From Bradyrhizobium amphicarpaeae (GTDB taxonomy: Bacteria; Pseudomonadota; Alphaproteobacteria; Rhizobiales; Xanthobacteraceae): DNA of 64,000 nucleotides. Where the stretch lies: positions 5,362,001 through 5,426,000 of the forward strand of contig NZ_CP029426.2 of the NCBI RefSeq assembly GCF_002266435.3, read 5' to 3'. The notes under the pieces are model-generated. The model had not been told where the DNA came from, ran no database searches, and saw nothing but the letters and a program-made list of their open reading frames with translations. Shown in pieces: positions 24,887 through 36,800 of the stretch. A program made the translations under genes and the position numbers. Position 1 is the stretch's first letter. Every line of letters starts with the position of its first letter.

Positions 24887-25372
24887 ATGACGGTGAAGAA
24901 TTGGTGCGCGGTTCTAATGATTTCGGTGGGCGCGGTCTCGTCCGCGGTTGCCCAGTCAGACTTTCCGCCCTCTGCGAGCAGCAAGCAAGAAGGGCCTCGC
25001 CTCGTCGAGGTCATGAGCATGGCCCAGCTTCAGCATCTCAAATTGTGGCATGCAGGCAAGGCGGGAAACTGGGACCTCGCCGCGTATGAGTTGCGCCAAC
25101 TGACCAACAGCTTGGCCGAAGCGGCGATGTTCTACCCGGCAATTCCGGTCAGCAACGTGACCACGATGAAGGAGCCGCTGCTCTCGATCGCCGACGCGAT
25201 CGCGGCGGCAGACAGTCGCAAGTTCGCCGTTTCCATGCGCGGGCTGACCGAGGGCTGCAACGCCTGCCACAAATCGATGGGACGCGGCTTCATTGCGATC
25301 TCCGTACCGACCGGCGGGCAACCGCCCGCCAACCAGATCTTTTCGCCATCCGGAAGCGGCATGAAGAAATGA
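24887..25372 (+). CDS. periplasmic c-type cytochrome-like protein
   Basis: A protein of 161 residues with a signal peptide (WCAVLMISVGAVSSAVAQ, cleavage near residue 23) and one haem-c motif CNACH at residues 124-128. The mature part is helical (EVMSMAQLQHLKLWHAGKAG), resembling a four-helix cytochrome c' more than a class I cytochrome; a CxxCH near the C-terminus fits that fold. It lies 125 bases after the operon on the same strand and might accept electrons from the hydroxylase or be independent. Confidence 0.75.
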   Translation: MTVKNWCAVLMISVGAVSSAVAQSDFPPSASSKQEGPRLVEVMSMAQLQHLKLWHAGKAGNWDLAAYELRQLTNSLAEAAMFYPAIPVSNVTTMKEPLLSIADAIAAADSRKFAVSMRGLTEGCNACHKSMGRGFIAISVPTGGQPPANQIFSPSGSGMKK

Positions 25373-25429
25373 TGCGGCTGGGCCAGGCTGAATGATCGCG
25401 GCCCGGCCTTCGTGGCGGCGGGCCAATGA

Positions 25430-25648
25430 TCAGGTGGCGTCTGGATAAATCCGCTCGCGATGGATTTCCCGGCCGCTCTCGTCGATGACGACGACCTGCA
25501 GGTCGGGATGGCCCTTCGGCTTGTCTCTGCGCACCCCGTCAGCGAGATTCTTGCTGTGCGCGATGGCGGCGCCATCGCTCACCAGCTCCAGTCCGGACCT
25601 GTCCCGGACGGGTACACCGTCCTTCATGTCGAAATAATAGTTGGGCAT
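25430..25648 (-). CDS. DUF6894 family small protein
   Basis: A 72-residue protein beginning MPNYYFDMKDGVPVRDRSG, followed by LELVSDGAAIAHSKNLADGV and a final VVVIDESGREIHRE. This is the pattern of the DUF6894 family, numerous in Bradyrhizobium and relatives (FxFD...G.....D..G.....). Function is unknown. It is convergent with the cytochrome gene. Confidence 0.8.
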   Translation of the reverse strand: MPNYYFDMKDGVPVRDRSGLELVSDGAAIAHSKNLADGVRRDKPKGHPDLQVVVIDESGREIHRERIYPDAT

Positions 25649-25862
25649 GAACTCTTTCCCGCGTCTTCACGCGGCTTGGATGACGTCATTATTACGGGAA
25701 GCTGCCGAGGCTCGGGGTAGCCCGCGGCGACCTAAAGCTCGATCATAATGAGCCCGCCGGTCGAAATCTTGACCCGGATCAAATCCGGGACAATCGGGCA
25801 ATGCTCAAAGGTCCCATTCCCTGCGCACGGCAATCGCATTCCAGCGATTTCACCCGGCGCCG

Positions 25863-27707
25863 TCATGCGGCGACCGGCTTGCTGTCTCCGGAGCGCTTGC
25901 CGAGCAGCGGTGCAAACTGCTCGGCCGTAACCGTTTCGTTTGCGATCAATAGTTCGGCGCCGGCATCGAGATCTGCCCGCCGGCGCTGGAGGATCTCGCG
26001 GGCGCGGCGCTCTCCCTCCTCGATCAGGTTACGTACGGCGAGATCGATCTCGCGGCCGGTAGCCTCCGCGGCCGCAACGATCCTGTCCTGCGCCGCCACG
26101 AGAAAGGCCTGCGGCTTGGACGCATAGGTGCGTTGTCCCACCGTCTCGTCCATACCGTACTTGGTCACCATTTCGATCGCGACTTCGGTCGCACGTTGAA
26201 GGTCATCGGCTGCACCGGTCGAGATCGCCCCGTCGAAGATCAGATGCTCCGACGCGCGTCCTCCCATCAGCACCGCGATGCGGTTCTTCAGCTCCTCGAC
26301 CGTCAGCAGGAACCTGTCCTCCGTCGGACGCTGAATGGTATACCCCAGCGCACCGATCCCACGCGGGACGATGGACACCTTCTGCACGGGATCGACGCCA
26401 GGGAGGCTGGCCGCAACGAGGGCATGGCCCATCTCGTGATAGGCGACCCTGCGCCGTTCGCCCTTGCTGAGTACCCTGCTCTTTTTCTCGATGCCGGCCA
26501 CGATCCGCTCGATCGCCGTGACGAAATCGTCGAACGTGACCTCCTCGGCGCTCCGTCTGGTCGCCGCGATCGCGGCTTCGTTGATGAGATTTGCGAGGTC
26601 GGCCCCGGTGAAGCCGGTCGTGAGACCTGCCACCTTGTCGAGCTCGACGTCCTTGCTGATGTGAATCTTGGGGGCGTGCACCTTCAGGATCGCAACGCGG
26701 CCGATCTTGTCCGGCCGGTCAACCAGAACCTGCCGGTCGAACCGACCTGCGCGCAGCAGCGCCGGATCCAGGACCTCGGGCCGGTTGGTGGCCGCCAGCA
26801 GAATGACGCCGGCGCTCGGGTCGAAGCCGTCGAGTTCGGACAGGAGCTGATTGAGCGTCTGCTCCTTCTCGTCGTAGCCGCCGAACGACTGCGGCCCGCG
26901 GCTGCGTCCCAGCGCGTCGAGTTCGTCGACGAAGATGATGCATGGGGCCGCCTTGCGGGCCTGCTCGAACAGATCCCGAACCCGGGCGGCGCCGACACCG
27001 ACGAACATCTCCACGAATTCCGAGCCCGAGATCGAGAAGAACGGGACGCCGGCTTCTCCCGCCACCGCGCGGGCCAACAGGGTCTTTCCCGTCCCCGGCG
27101 GTCCGACGAGCAGAATGCCCTTGGGGACATGGGCCCCCAAGCGGCCATAGCTCTTGGGATCCCTGAGGAACGACACCACCTCCTGCAGCTCGAACTTGGC
27201 CTCGTCCACGCCGGCGACATCGGCAAAGGTGACCTTGATGTCCTTCTCGACGTAGACCTTTGCGCGGGACTTGCCGATCGACATCAACCCGCCCAGGCCC
27301 TGGGCGCCACCGATCCCGCGGCCCATCCAGAACCAGATCAGAAAAAAGGCGATGACCGGAAAGATCCAGGACAGCAACGTCTGCAACGCTCCACCACCGG
27401 CAACGCCGGTGACGCTCACGCCCTTCGCCGCGAGCTTTTCGGCCAAGGCCATATCGACGCGGGCGGTGATGAAGGCGGATTTGCCGCCCGGAAGCGGCTC
27501 TTTCAATTTCCCCTGGATCGTATCAGAGCCGACGGACACCTCGGTGATCTTGTCCTGGGCGAGCAACTGCTCGAACTGGCTGTAGGGAATGGTTTCAGTC
27601 GAGCTATACGTAGCAAGGCCGAACTGCAGCATGACGAGCAGCAAGCCACCCGCCAAAATGGCAGCCATCGCGAGGCCCGGCTTCCGTGAACCTTGATCGG
27701 ACTCCAA
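25863..27707 (-). CDS. ftsH: FtsH-family ATP-dependent zinc metalloprotease (paralogue)
   Basis: A protein of 614 residues. It has two membrane segments (residues 12-32 and about 108-128) around a small periplasmic domain, then the AAA+ module with Walker A (GPPGTGKT, about residue 201), Walker B ([12 protein letters not shown]), the pore motif region [15 protein letters not shown] and the second region of homology ([20 protein letters not shown]). The protease site is HEMGH at 424-428. FtsH degrades membrane and short-lived cytoplasmic proteins. The frame opens with TTG at 27707 with GGGAGAAGCAGG just upstream; the first ATG is at residue 14, inside the first membrane helix, so TTG is preferred. 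The sequence looks like the accessory type of FtsH found in addition to the housekeeping copy. It is not clearly co-transcribed with the giant gene, which ends 178 bases upstream. Confidence 0.9.
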   Translation of the reverse strand: MESDQGSRKPGLAMAAILAGGLLLVMLQFGLATYSSTETIPYSQFEQLLAQDKITEVSVGSDTIQGKLKEPLPGGKSAFITARVDMALAEKLAAKGVSVTGVAGGGALQTLLSWIFPVIAFFLIWFWMGRGIGGAQGLGGLMSIGKSRAKVYVEKDIKVTFADVAGVDEAKFELQEVVSFLRDPKSYGRLGAHVPKGILLVGPPGTGKTLLARAVAGEAGVPFFSISGSEFVEMFVGVGAARVRDLFEQARKAAPCIIFVDELDALGRSRGPQSFGGYDEKEQTLNQLLSELDGFDPSAGVILLAATNRPEVLDPALLRAGRFDRQVLVDRPDKIGRVAILKVHAPKIHISKDVELDKVAGLTTGFTGADLANLINEAAIAATRRSAEEVTFDDFVTAIERIVAGIEKKSRVLSKGERRRVAYHEMGHALVAASLPGVDPVQKVSIVPRGIGALGYTIQRPTEDRFLLTVEELKNRIAVLMGGRASEHLIFDGAISTGAADDLQRATEVAIEMVTKYGMDETVGQRTYASKPQAFLVAAQDRIVAAAEATGREIDLAVRNLIEEGERRAREILQRRRADLDAGAELLIANETVTAEQFAPLLGKRSGDSKPVAA

Positions 27708-27885
27708 CCTGCTTCTCCCATCGCCGTCACCTGAAAGGCAAATGGTAACGAGGAACGGCAGGTTCCTGCTTGATTCAGCTCAACACCGCGGCCAGCTCAC
27801 ATTCGCGCAACCGAAATGGGGGCAAAGCCACGGCCCCGCCCCCGATCTCTTCCAAGATCGCCGTCCGGCGCGGCGGCCCACGGCG

Positions 27886-30800
27886 TCAGGCGAAATAGTC
27901 CATCGGATGCGTGGCCGCGTCCTTGCGCCAGGCGAGATCGGCGGCGCCCGCATTGGTGCCAAACGCTGACATCTCCTGCCGCATCAGCGCGAGGAGTGCG
28001 GGCGACTGATCCGTCCCCACTCCGGTCACGACGTGCCCGGCCCAACTGTCCGCGTCGGCGCCAGGGTGCGAGGGACCGGCAGCGCCCGTCGCCGCCGGCT
28101 TGTCCGGCCTCGTCATCGCATCCATCGCGCGCCAGAACTGCTCGCCGATCGAGGGCGCGGGATTCGCGGACAGGATTTCGAGTGCCGAGGCCAGCGTCTG
28201 GGCCGAGCTTGCGGTGATCGCGGTAAGCGGTTGAGGCGCCGTCGCCTGCGTCAATGCGGCATCGGCGTAGTCCATCGTGCGCCCATCGGTTCGGGTGTAG
28301 CTCCCGCGATTGACGATCACGGTGCTGCCGAACTCCCAGGACGCTTCCGTCGCCGATGCCGAAAGATTGATCGAGCGAACGCCCGCGGCCGTCAGCGACA
28401 GTATCTCCCCGTCCTGGGCAGCTCCGTCACCATTGCGGTCCTGCCACAGATTGAAGTCGGAGAAGCGAACGTCGTCGGCCGACAGCATTCCGTCGCGGTT
28501 GCCGTCGAAGGCACGCAGCCCTTCGAGATCGGAGCGGGCGCCCGCCACATCGTCGGCGAAGCTCAGCTCCGAAATGCCGCTCACGGTTCCGTTGCGGTCG
28601 CGGTCGAGGAACAGGAAGGCTTCCGTGGCCCCGATCCAGCTGGTGTCGTCAGCCGTGCCGTCGCCATCGATGTCGAACCTCGCCGAGGACTGGCTGGCCG
28701 TTCTGGTTTCCACTCCGAGTCCGTCGAGATCTAGGATGATCGGCGCTGCCAGCGTGACCGTTTCACCGTTGCGGAAGATGAGCCTTTCGATGCTGGTGAG
28801 CGTATCGACACCCTCGCTGCCATTCGCCGAGGAATTGTCGGTGACCTGAACCGACCCCGCCGACGTGACGATCGAATAGGTCGACATCACACCGTTGTAA
28901 TAGGCAGTGTCGGTGCCGTTGCCGCCATTGATCGTGTCATTGCCGGCCATGCCCCAGAACGAGTCGTCGCCGTCATTGCCGTTCAGCGTGTCGGTGCCGA
29001 CGCCGCCGGCCAGACGGTCCGCGGCAGCGCCTCCGGTGATGACGTCGTTTCCACCGGCGCCATAGATGCTGTTCGGAGCGACCGCATCGCCGAGCAGCGT
29101 CTCGGAGCTGGCGGTCCCCACGACCCAGCCCTCGAAGGCGTTGGAGATGGTGAGGCTGACGGTGGCGGTCGCCGTCGCGACGCCATCGCTGATCGTATAG
29201 GTGAAGCTGTCGGCCCCTTCGTAGCCGAAATCGGGCGTATAGCTGACGCCTTGCCCGTCGATGACGACGATGCCCTTGGGCGCCGTGCCGACCGAGACGA
29301 TGGTCAGATTGTCGCCATCGACATCGACGTCGTTCGAAAGCAGGCTTGCGCGCGCGATCGCGAGCGTGTCGCCATGTGTCACGGAGAACGGACCGTCATT
29401 GGCCGCGACCGGCTTGTCGTTGACAGGCGTGATCGTCAGGGTGAACACGTCGCTGGCCGTAAGCGTGCCGTCGCTGGCGGTGACCTCAATGTCGATCGCG
29501 CCGTTGAAATTGAGCGGCGGCGTGCCGGTGAACCTGGTGCCCGTCAGCGTCAGCCAGGACGGCAGCGGGCTGCCATCCGCCAGCGTGGCAGTATAGGTGA
29601 GCGCGTTACCGTCGGCATCGGTGAATCGACCGGCCGGGATCGTGAACGAGACCGCGGCGTCCTCAGCCGAGTTGACGTCGGATAGCGGCACCGAAACGAC
29701 TGGCGGGTCGTTCACCGGCGTGATGGTCAGCGCGAAGATATCGCTCGCTGTGAGCGCACCGTCGCGAGCGGTGACCTTGATGCTGAGCGTGCCGTTGTAG
29801 TTCGCCGGCGGCGTGCCGGTGAAGGTGGTTCCGTCGAAGCTCAGCCAGGCCGGCAACGCAGCGCCGGTGGACAGCGTCGCCGTATAGGTCAGATTATCGC
29901 CGTCGACATCGGTGAAGCTGCCGGGCGGGATCGCAATCGCCAGCGGCGTATCTTCCGCCGACGACACGTCGGGCAGCGGCACGGAGAGCACCGGTGCGTC
30001 GTTCTTCGGCGTGATGTTGAGGGTGAAGACGTCGCTAGCCGAAAGCGAGCCGTCGCTCGCGGTGACTCTGATGTCGATGGCACCGTTGAAGTTGAGCGGC
30101 GGCGTGCCGGTGAACTTGGTGCCGGTCAGCGTCAGCCAGGACGGCAGCGCGCTGCCATCCGCCAGCGTCGCCGAATAGGTCAACGCGTTGCCGTCGACGT
30201 CGGTGAAGCGGCCGGTCGGGATCGTGTAGGAGACCGCGGCATCCTCCGCCGAATTGACGTCGGACAGCGGCACCGCAACGACCGGGGCGTCGTTCACCGG
30301 CGTGATGGTCAACGCAAAGGTGTCGCTGACCGCCAGCGCGCCGTCACGCGCCGTGACCTTGATGTTGAGCGTACCGTTGTAGTTCGCCGGCGGCGTGCCG
30401 GTCAACGTCGTGCCATCGAAGGCGAGCCAGGCCGGCAGCGCAGCGCCGGTCGAGAGCGTCGCCGTGTAGGTCAGCGTATCGCCGTCGACATCGGTGAAGC
30501 TGCCGGCGGGAATCGCGATCGACAGCGGCGTATCCTCCGGCGACGTCACGTCGGGCAGCGGGACGGAGAGCGCCGGCGCATCGTTCTTCGGCGTGATCGT
30601 CAAAGTGAAGACGTCGCTGGCCGAGAGCGTACCGTCGCTCGCGGTGACCTTGATGTCGATCGCGCCATTGAAGTTGAGCGGCGGCGTGCCGGCGAACTTG
30701 GTGCCGGTCAGGGTCAGCCAGGAAGGCAGCGCGCTGCCGTCCGCCAGGGTCGCCGAATAGGTCAACGTGTTGCCATCGACGTCGGTGAAACGGCCGGCCG

Positions 30801-33800
30801 GGATCGTGTAGGAAACCGCGGCATCTTCGACCGAATTGACGTCGGACAACGGCACCGCCAGCACCGGGGCGTCGTTCACGGGCGTGATCGTCAGCACGAA
30901 GACGTCGCTGGCCGACAGAGCGCCGTCACTGGCCGTGACCTTGATGCTGACCGTGCCGTTGAAATTGGCCGGCGGCGTGCCGGCGATGGTGGTACCGTCG
31001 AAGGCGAGCCAGGCCGGCAGCGCGGCCCCGCTGGAGAGAACGGCCGTATAGGTCAGCCGGTTGCCATTGACGTCGGTAAAGCTGCCGGCCGGGATCGCGA
31101 CCGAGACAGCGGTGTCTTCCGGCGAGGAGACGTCGGGCAACGGGATCGCAACCACAGGCGCGTTGTTCACCGACGGGATTGTCAGGCGGAACACGTCGCT
31201 GGCCGTGAGCGACCCGTCGCTCGCGGTGAGCTTGATGTCGATCGCGCCGGTGTAGTTGGTGGGCGGCGTGCCATTGAAGGTCGCGCCGTCGAAGGCCAGC
31301 CACGTCGGCAGCGCGCTGCCGTCGGCCAGTGTTGCCGACAGGGTCAGCGTGTCGCCGTCGAGATCGCTGAAGCTGCCGGCCGGGACAGGGATCGTGACGC
31401 GGACGTTCTTCGGCGAGACGATATCGGCCAGCGGCTGCGCCAGCACCGGCGCGTCGTTCACAGGCGCGATGGTCAGGCGGAATACGTCGCTCGCGGTGAG
31501 CGTGCCGTCGCTGGCGACAACCTTGATGTCGATCGCACCATTGTAGTTCGACGGCGGGGTACCCGTGAATGTCGTGCCGTCGAAGCTGAGCCAGGACGGC
31601 AGCGCGCTGCCGTCGGCCAGCGTCGCGGCATAGGCTAGCGTATCGCCGTCGACATCCGCAAAGCTCCCGGCCGGGATCGTGATCGAGACCGGAGAATCCT
31701 TAGGCGACGACACGTCGGCCAGTTGTTGTGCCACCAGCGGCGCATCGTTCGCCGGCGTGATGGTCACGCGGAAGACGTCGCTCGCCGCCCGCGCACCGTC
31801 ACTGGCCGTGACCAGGATGTCGAAACTGCCGTTGAAATTCTCCGGTGGCGTGCCGGTGAAATTCGTGCCGTCGAAGCCGAGCCAAGACGGCAGCGCGCTG
31901 CCGTCGGCCAGCGTCGCCGAATAGGTCAGCGGATCGCCATTGGGGTCGGTGAAGCTGCCGGCGGGAAGCGCGATCGAGAGCAGCGCGTCCTCGGACGAGG
32001 ACACATCAGCCAGCGGCACCGACAGCACCGGCGCGTCGTTAGCCGGGGCGATCGAAACCAGCAGTTCGCGCACGGTCTGTGCGGCGCCGTCGGACGCCGA
32101 GATCTCGAGCTGGATCGCGCCGTTGAAGTTGGCGGGCGGATCGCCGCTCAGCAGGCGCGTCTGCGGGTCGTATTGCAGCCAGGCCGGCAACGCCGTGCCG
32201 TCCTTGCCGCGGATTTCGATCAGCAGCGCGTCACCATCGACGTCGGTGACGAAGCCGGCCGGCAGGGTCACGGCGAAGTGCTGATCCTCGATCCCCTTGA
32301 GCACGGGAACGGCGAAGATGACGGGCGCGTCGTTGACCGCCGCCACGTTGATATTGACCCGTGTCGTCGCCGCCAGGCCGGTCGAATCCTCGATCTCGTA
32401 GTCGAACCAGGCCGGTCCGTTGAAATCGACGTCCGGAGTGATCTGAAGCTGGCCGAAGCCGAGATCGGTGACCGTCACGCCCGAGGTCGCCACGATCCGG
32501 GTCAGCACGAACGCCTGCTGGTCGGCATCGCTGTCGTTGGCCAGCAACTGGCTCGCAAACAGCGTCAGCGGCGAATCCTCGCGCATGTCGATCGCGTCGG
32601 GGCGCGCGACCGGAGCGTCGGCCACCGGCAGCACGTTGATCGTGACGGTGGTCGAGACCGCGAAATCCTGCTCGTTCTTGACCGAGTAATGCAGCACCAG
32701 CTCGCCGTTGAAGTTTGCGGCCGGGGTGACGCGATACTTGCCGTTCGCGAGCAACTCGGCGCCTTCGAGCCCGACGAAGGTCAAGGTCGATCCTTCAGGC
32801 GCAAAGTCGTTCGCCATCAGCGCGGCTGGATCGATGTCGATGAAGCCGTCTTCGAGCACCTCGAAGCCGGCATCCGACACCGGAATCGGCAGCGGCACGT
32901 TGGGCGCTACCAGCAACGTCGCGAAGCCGACGCTGGAGGCACCATGGCTGTCAGTGACGCGGTAGTGGAAGCCGGCATCGCCGATATAGCCGGCGTTCGG
33001 CGTGAAGACCGCGGTCGAGCCGACGCGAACCACCGTGCCCTGGTCGCCGTCGAAGATTTCGACGATCTCGAAGCTGTCGCCCTCTACATCGCGGTCGTTG
33101 GCGACCAGCGCGGCGAAATCGATCGTGATCGCCTGGTCCTGCGTCGTCCTGAACACGCCCTGGGGATCGTTGGCGGTTCCGGCGCCGTCCGGATTGGCGA
33201 TCGGCGCATCGTTCACGGCGGCGACGTTGAACGTCACGGTCCCGGTCGAGGTCTTGCGCCCGTCCGAGATTGTGTAGCTGAAATTGACCGCGCCGCTGAT
33301 GTTCTCGTTCGGAACGAACTGCCAGCGTCCGTCGGGCAGCTCGACGATGCGGCCATTGCCGGCGCTGCGCGACAGCGACTGGAACGCGATGGTGTCGCCA
33401 TCGGCATCGCTGTCGTTGCCGAGCAGATCGGCGGTCGTGAACTCGAACGGCGTGTCCTCTTCGGTCGCGAACATGTCCGTCGCGGCGATCGGCGCGCGGT
33501 TGGTCGAGGCGACGTTGACCTTGACCTTGCCGGTGCTCGAGCCGTTGGTGTCGTCAGTGACGATATACTCGAACGACGCGACGCCCTCGAAATTGTGGTC
33601 CGGCGTGAACACGATATGGGTGCCGTCGAAGCTGACGGTGCCATGCGTGGCGTTGGCGACATCAACGAACCGGATCGGGTTGTTGTCGACGTCGTAGTCG
33701 TTGGCGAGCAACGTCGCCGGGTCGATCAGCAGCGGCGTGTCCTCGATCGCCGCGACCGTATCCTCAGCCGTGGTCGGCGGATCGTTGACGGCGGCGACAT

Positions 33801-36800
33801 GCACCACGGCCGAGCCGGTCGAAGGACCTTCGTGGTCGTCGGTCACGACATAGCTGAAGCCGTCATCGCCGGAGAAGGCATCCGCCGGCGTATAGACGAC
33901 GAACGCCCCGGAATTGCCGTCGAAGCGCTGGTTCAGGATCGCGTTCTGGCTGTCACCGCCGAGCGTGCGCGTGAAGCGAATGTCGAGGCTCGAGGCGAAC
34001 GCCAGCGGCACGTCGCCCGAGAGCGTGCCAGTCGCGCTGTCGATGGTGAGCCAGTCCGGCAGCGCCGAGCCGTCCGCGAGCGTCGCGCTCCAGATCGCAC
34101 CGTCGAATTGGCCGAGGCCGGCCGGCGGCGCAATATTGGCATGGGCGAGCTCGACGACGAGCGAACCGTTGGCCGGCTGCCCCAGCGACAGAATCCGCAA
34201 GGCATCGTGGTCGCGGTCGAAGTCGTTGCGCAGCAGGTCGGTCACTGCGAAGCGCGTGGTTTGTCCCTCGCGACCCGTCAGATTGTCGATCGCCGTGTCC
34301 GGCCGCTCGCGCGTTGGCCTGACGTCGTAGAAGATCAGCGCCGGAGTGCCGGAGACGCCGCCCTTCTCGTCGGTCGCGTCATAGCTCAGAACCACCGTGC
34401 CGTTGAAGTCGGTGGGCACGGTGACGTTGATCTGCTCGGGCGAGACGACCGTGGAAACCGGGAACGGTGCAATCTTGAAGGTATCGTCAACCACGGCTTC
34501 GGTGATGATCGACATCGCCGGATGGCCGTTGCCTGCGGCGATATCGAGGCGGACCGGGACCGCGCCGACCCAGTTGGCCGGCGGCATGCCTGAGAAGCTG
34601 AAGGTGGCGGGGTCGAAGCTCAGCCAGTCCGGCAGCGGCGCACCGCTCTCCCGGGTCGCCGTGATCGCGCCGGCGCCCTTGAGGTCGAGCGCGAACAAGC
34701 CCTGGCCGGCGAAATAAGAATCGCCTTCCAGCGCCTGGTTGATCGCCGTCATCTGGGTCGCGAGATCTCCATGCGGATCGACGACGAATTCCAGCGTGAA
34801 GCCCCGATTGCTCGACGCATAGGTCCCGTCGGGAAGCACGCGCGGTGCCGGCGTGAATACGACCTGCAGGCGCGCCAGTTGCGAGTCCGCATCCGGCGCG
34901 AAGCCGCTCAGGCCGACCGTGCGCGTCGCGGCGCCGAAGGACAGCCAATCCGGCAACGGGCGGCCCCCGATGATCGAGGCGGAAACCGTCCCGCTCCTGG
35001 TGTCGAGCAGCGCGATCTCGCTGTCATAGGTCACGCCGGCCGGCAGCGCGGCCGGATCCAGCGTCATGCTATCGGTGAAGGTCCTTGGATTGCCGCCGCC
35101 TGCGGCCGGATGCGTGAAGGTGAGCTGGACGCTAATGGGATCCGTCGTCCCCTCAGGCGGCGTTCCCGTGAACCGCAGCGTCTGGGCGTCGAAGCCGAGC
35201 CAGGACGGCAGCACGGAGCCATCGGCGAGCTCAGCCGTGACGGTCGTGTCCGCATCGAGATCGGACGCATCGAACTCGTAGTCGACCACGAAGGCGGAGC
35301 GGATCTCATAACCCTTCAGGACGTCGGTCCCGGCATCGAAGCCGCCGGAGATGTCGCCGGCCGTCAGCTCGAACCGCGTATTGAAGATCCGTCCGTTGGA
35401 GGGATCGCGCAGCCAGACGTCGACGGAGAGCGGGTCCATTCCGGCCGGCGGCGATCCCGCAAAGCGCATGGTGGCGGGATCGAACTGCAGCCAGGACGGC
35501 AGTGCCGAGCCGTCGGCCAGCGCCGCGCTGACCTCGTAACCGGCCGAGAGATAGCGGTGGTCGACCACGCCAAGCACGGTCGATCGCTTGAAGAACAGCA
35601 CGTCGCCGTCCGCATCGAGGTCGTTGCCGAACGCCTCGGCGGGAATCACGAACAGCGGACCGTCTTCCAGGCCGCTGACATTGTCGTTGCGCAAGATCGG
35701 AGCTTCGTTGCGCGGCAGGACCGTGATCGCGACATAGGCGGACGAGGCGCCGCCATGACCGTCGCTGATCGTGTACTGGAAGCCGGCGGTGCCGTTGTAG
35801 TCGGGCGTCGGCCGGAACTCGATCATGCCGTCGTCGCGCAGGCGTACCTTGCCGCCATCGGCGAACCGGGCGATGCTCTCGAGCACCAGCGTGTCGCCGT
35901 TCTCGTCGGTGTCGTTGGCCAGGATCGTCGCCGGGTCGATCACGAGGATCTGGTCCTCGAGCGTCCGGTAACCGTAGTCGTTGTAGGCCTTCGGCGGGTC
36001 GTTGAGCGGCTTGACCTTGAAGTCATAGGTCAAGGTCGCCGCCGCGCCGCGCGCGTCGATCACGTCGTATTCGATGCTGGCCTGGCCGAGGGAGGCCGGC
36101 GTGAAGGTGATGGTGCCGGTCGCCTGGTCGAACACCAGGCTGCCATTGTTGGCGGGATTGTTGTCGAGACCGCCATGCAGGCCGACGAAGGTGAAGCTGT
36201 CGCCCTCGATGTCGTAGGTGTTGGCCATCAGGTCGGCGACCGTGACGGTGGTATCCTGGCTAAGACGGATCCAGCGATAGGTGTCGCGATCGCGCGGTGC
36301 GTCGTTGACCGGCGAGATCGAGATTTCGACCTTGGCGGTCGAGGTCGCGCCGCTGGCGTCGGCCAGCGTGTAGACGAACCCTGCTGCGCCGAAATAGTCC
36401 GGACGCAGCTTGAACTGGATGTAGTCGCCATCCAGCCGCGCGGACACATTGCTGGCCTCGTACTGGTAGTCGGGGTCCTTGTAGCTGTCGATCGCCTGTC
36501 CGGACAGGTTGGTCAGCGGCGCGATCGAAACGATGTGCAACCCTTCCAGACTGGCGTCGCCGTCGACGTCGAAATCGTTGGCGAGCAGCGTATCGATCCG
36601 GATCCGCAGGATCTGGTCCTCGACGCCATAGACCAGCGCATCATCCACCGCAGTCGGCGCGTCGTTGACCGGCGCGAGATCGACCTCGACCCTGGCCGTG
36701 GACTCGCGGCCGAACTGGTCGCGCACGGTGTAGTTGAAGAAGGCATCGCCGTTGTAATTCGGCGCACCCAGGAATTCGATCTTGCCGTCCTCGCGCACGT

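Noticed and set aside
26133-27689. Plus-strand frame of 518 codons opposite ftsH
   Set aside because: The minus frame carries all FtsH motifs; the plus frame is a composition artefact.
27843-27860. CGATCT...AGATCG hairpin after the giant gene as a terminator
   Set aside because: The stem is only six base pairs and no T-run follows, so it is too weak to call.
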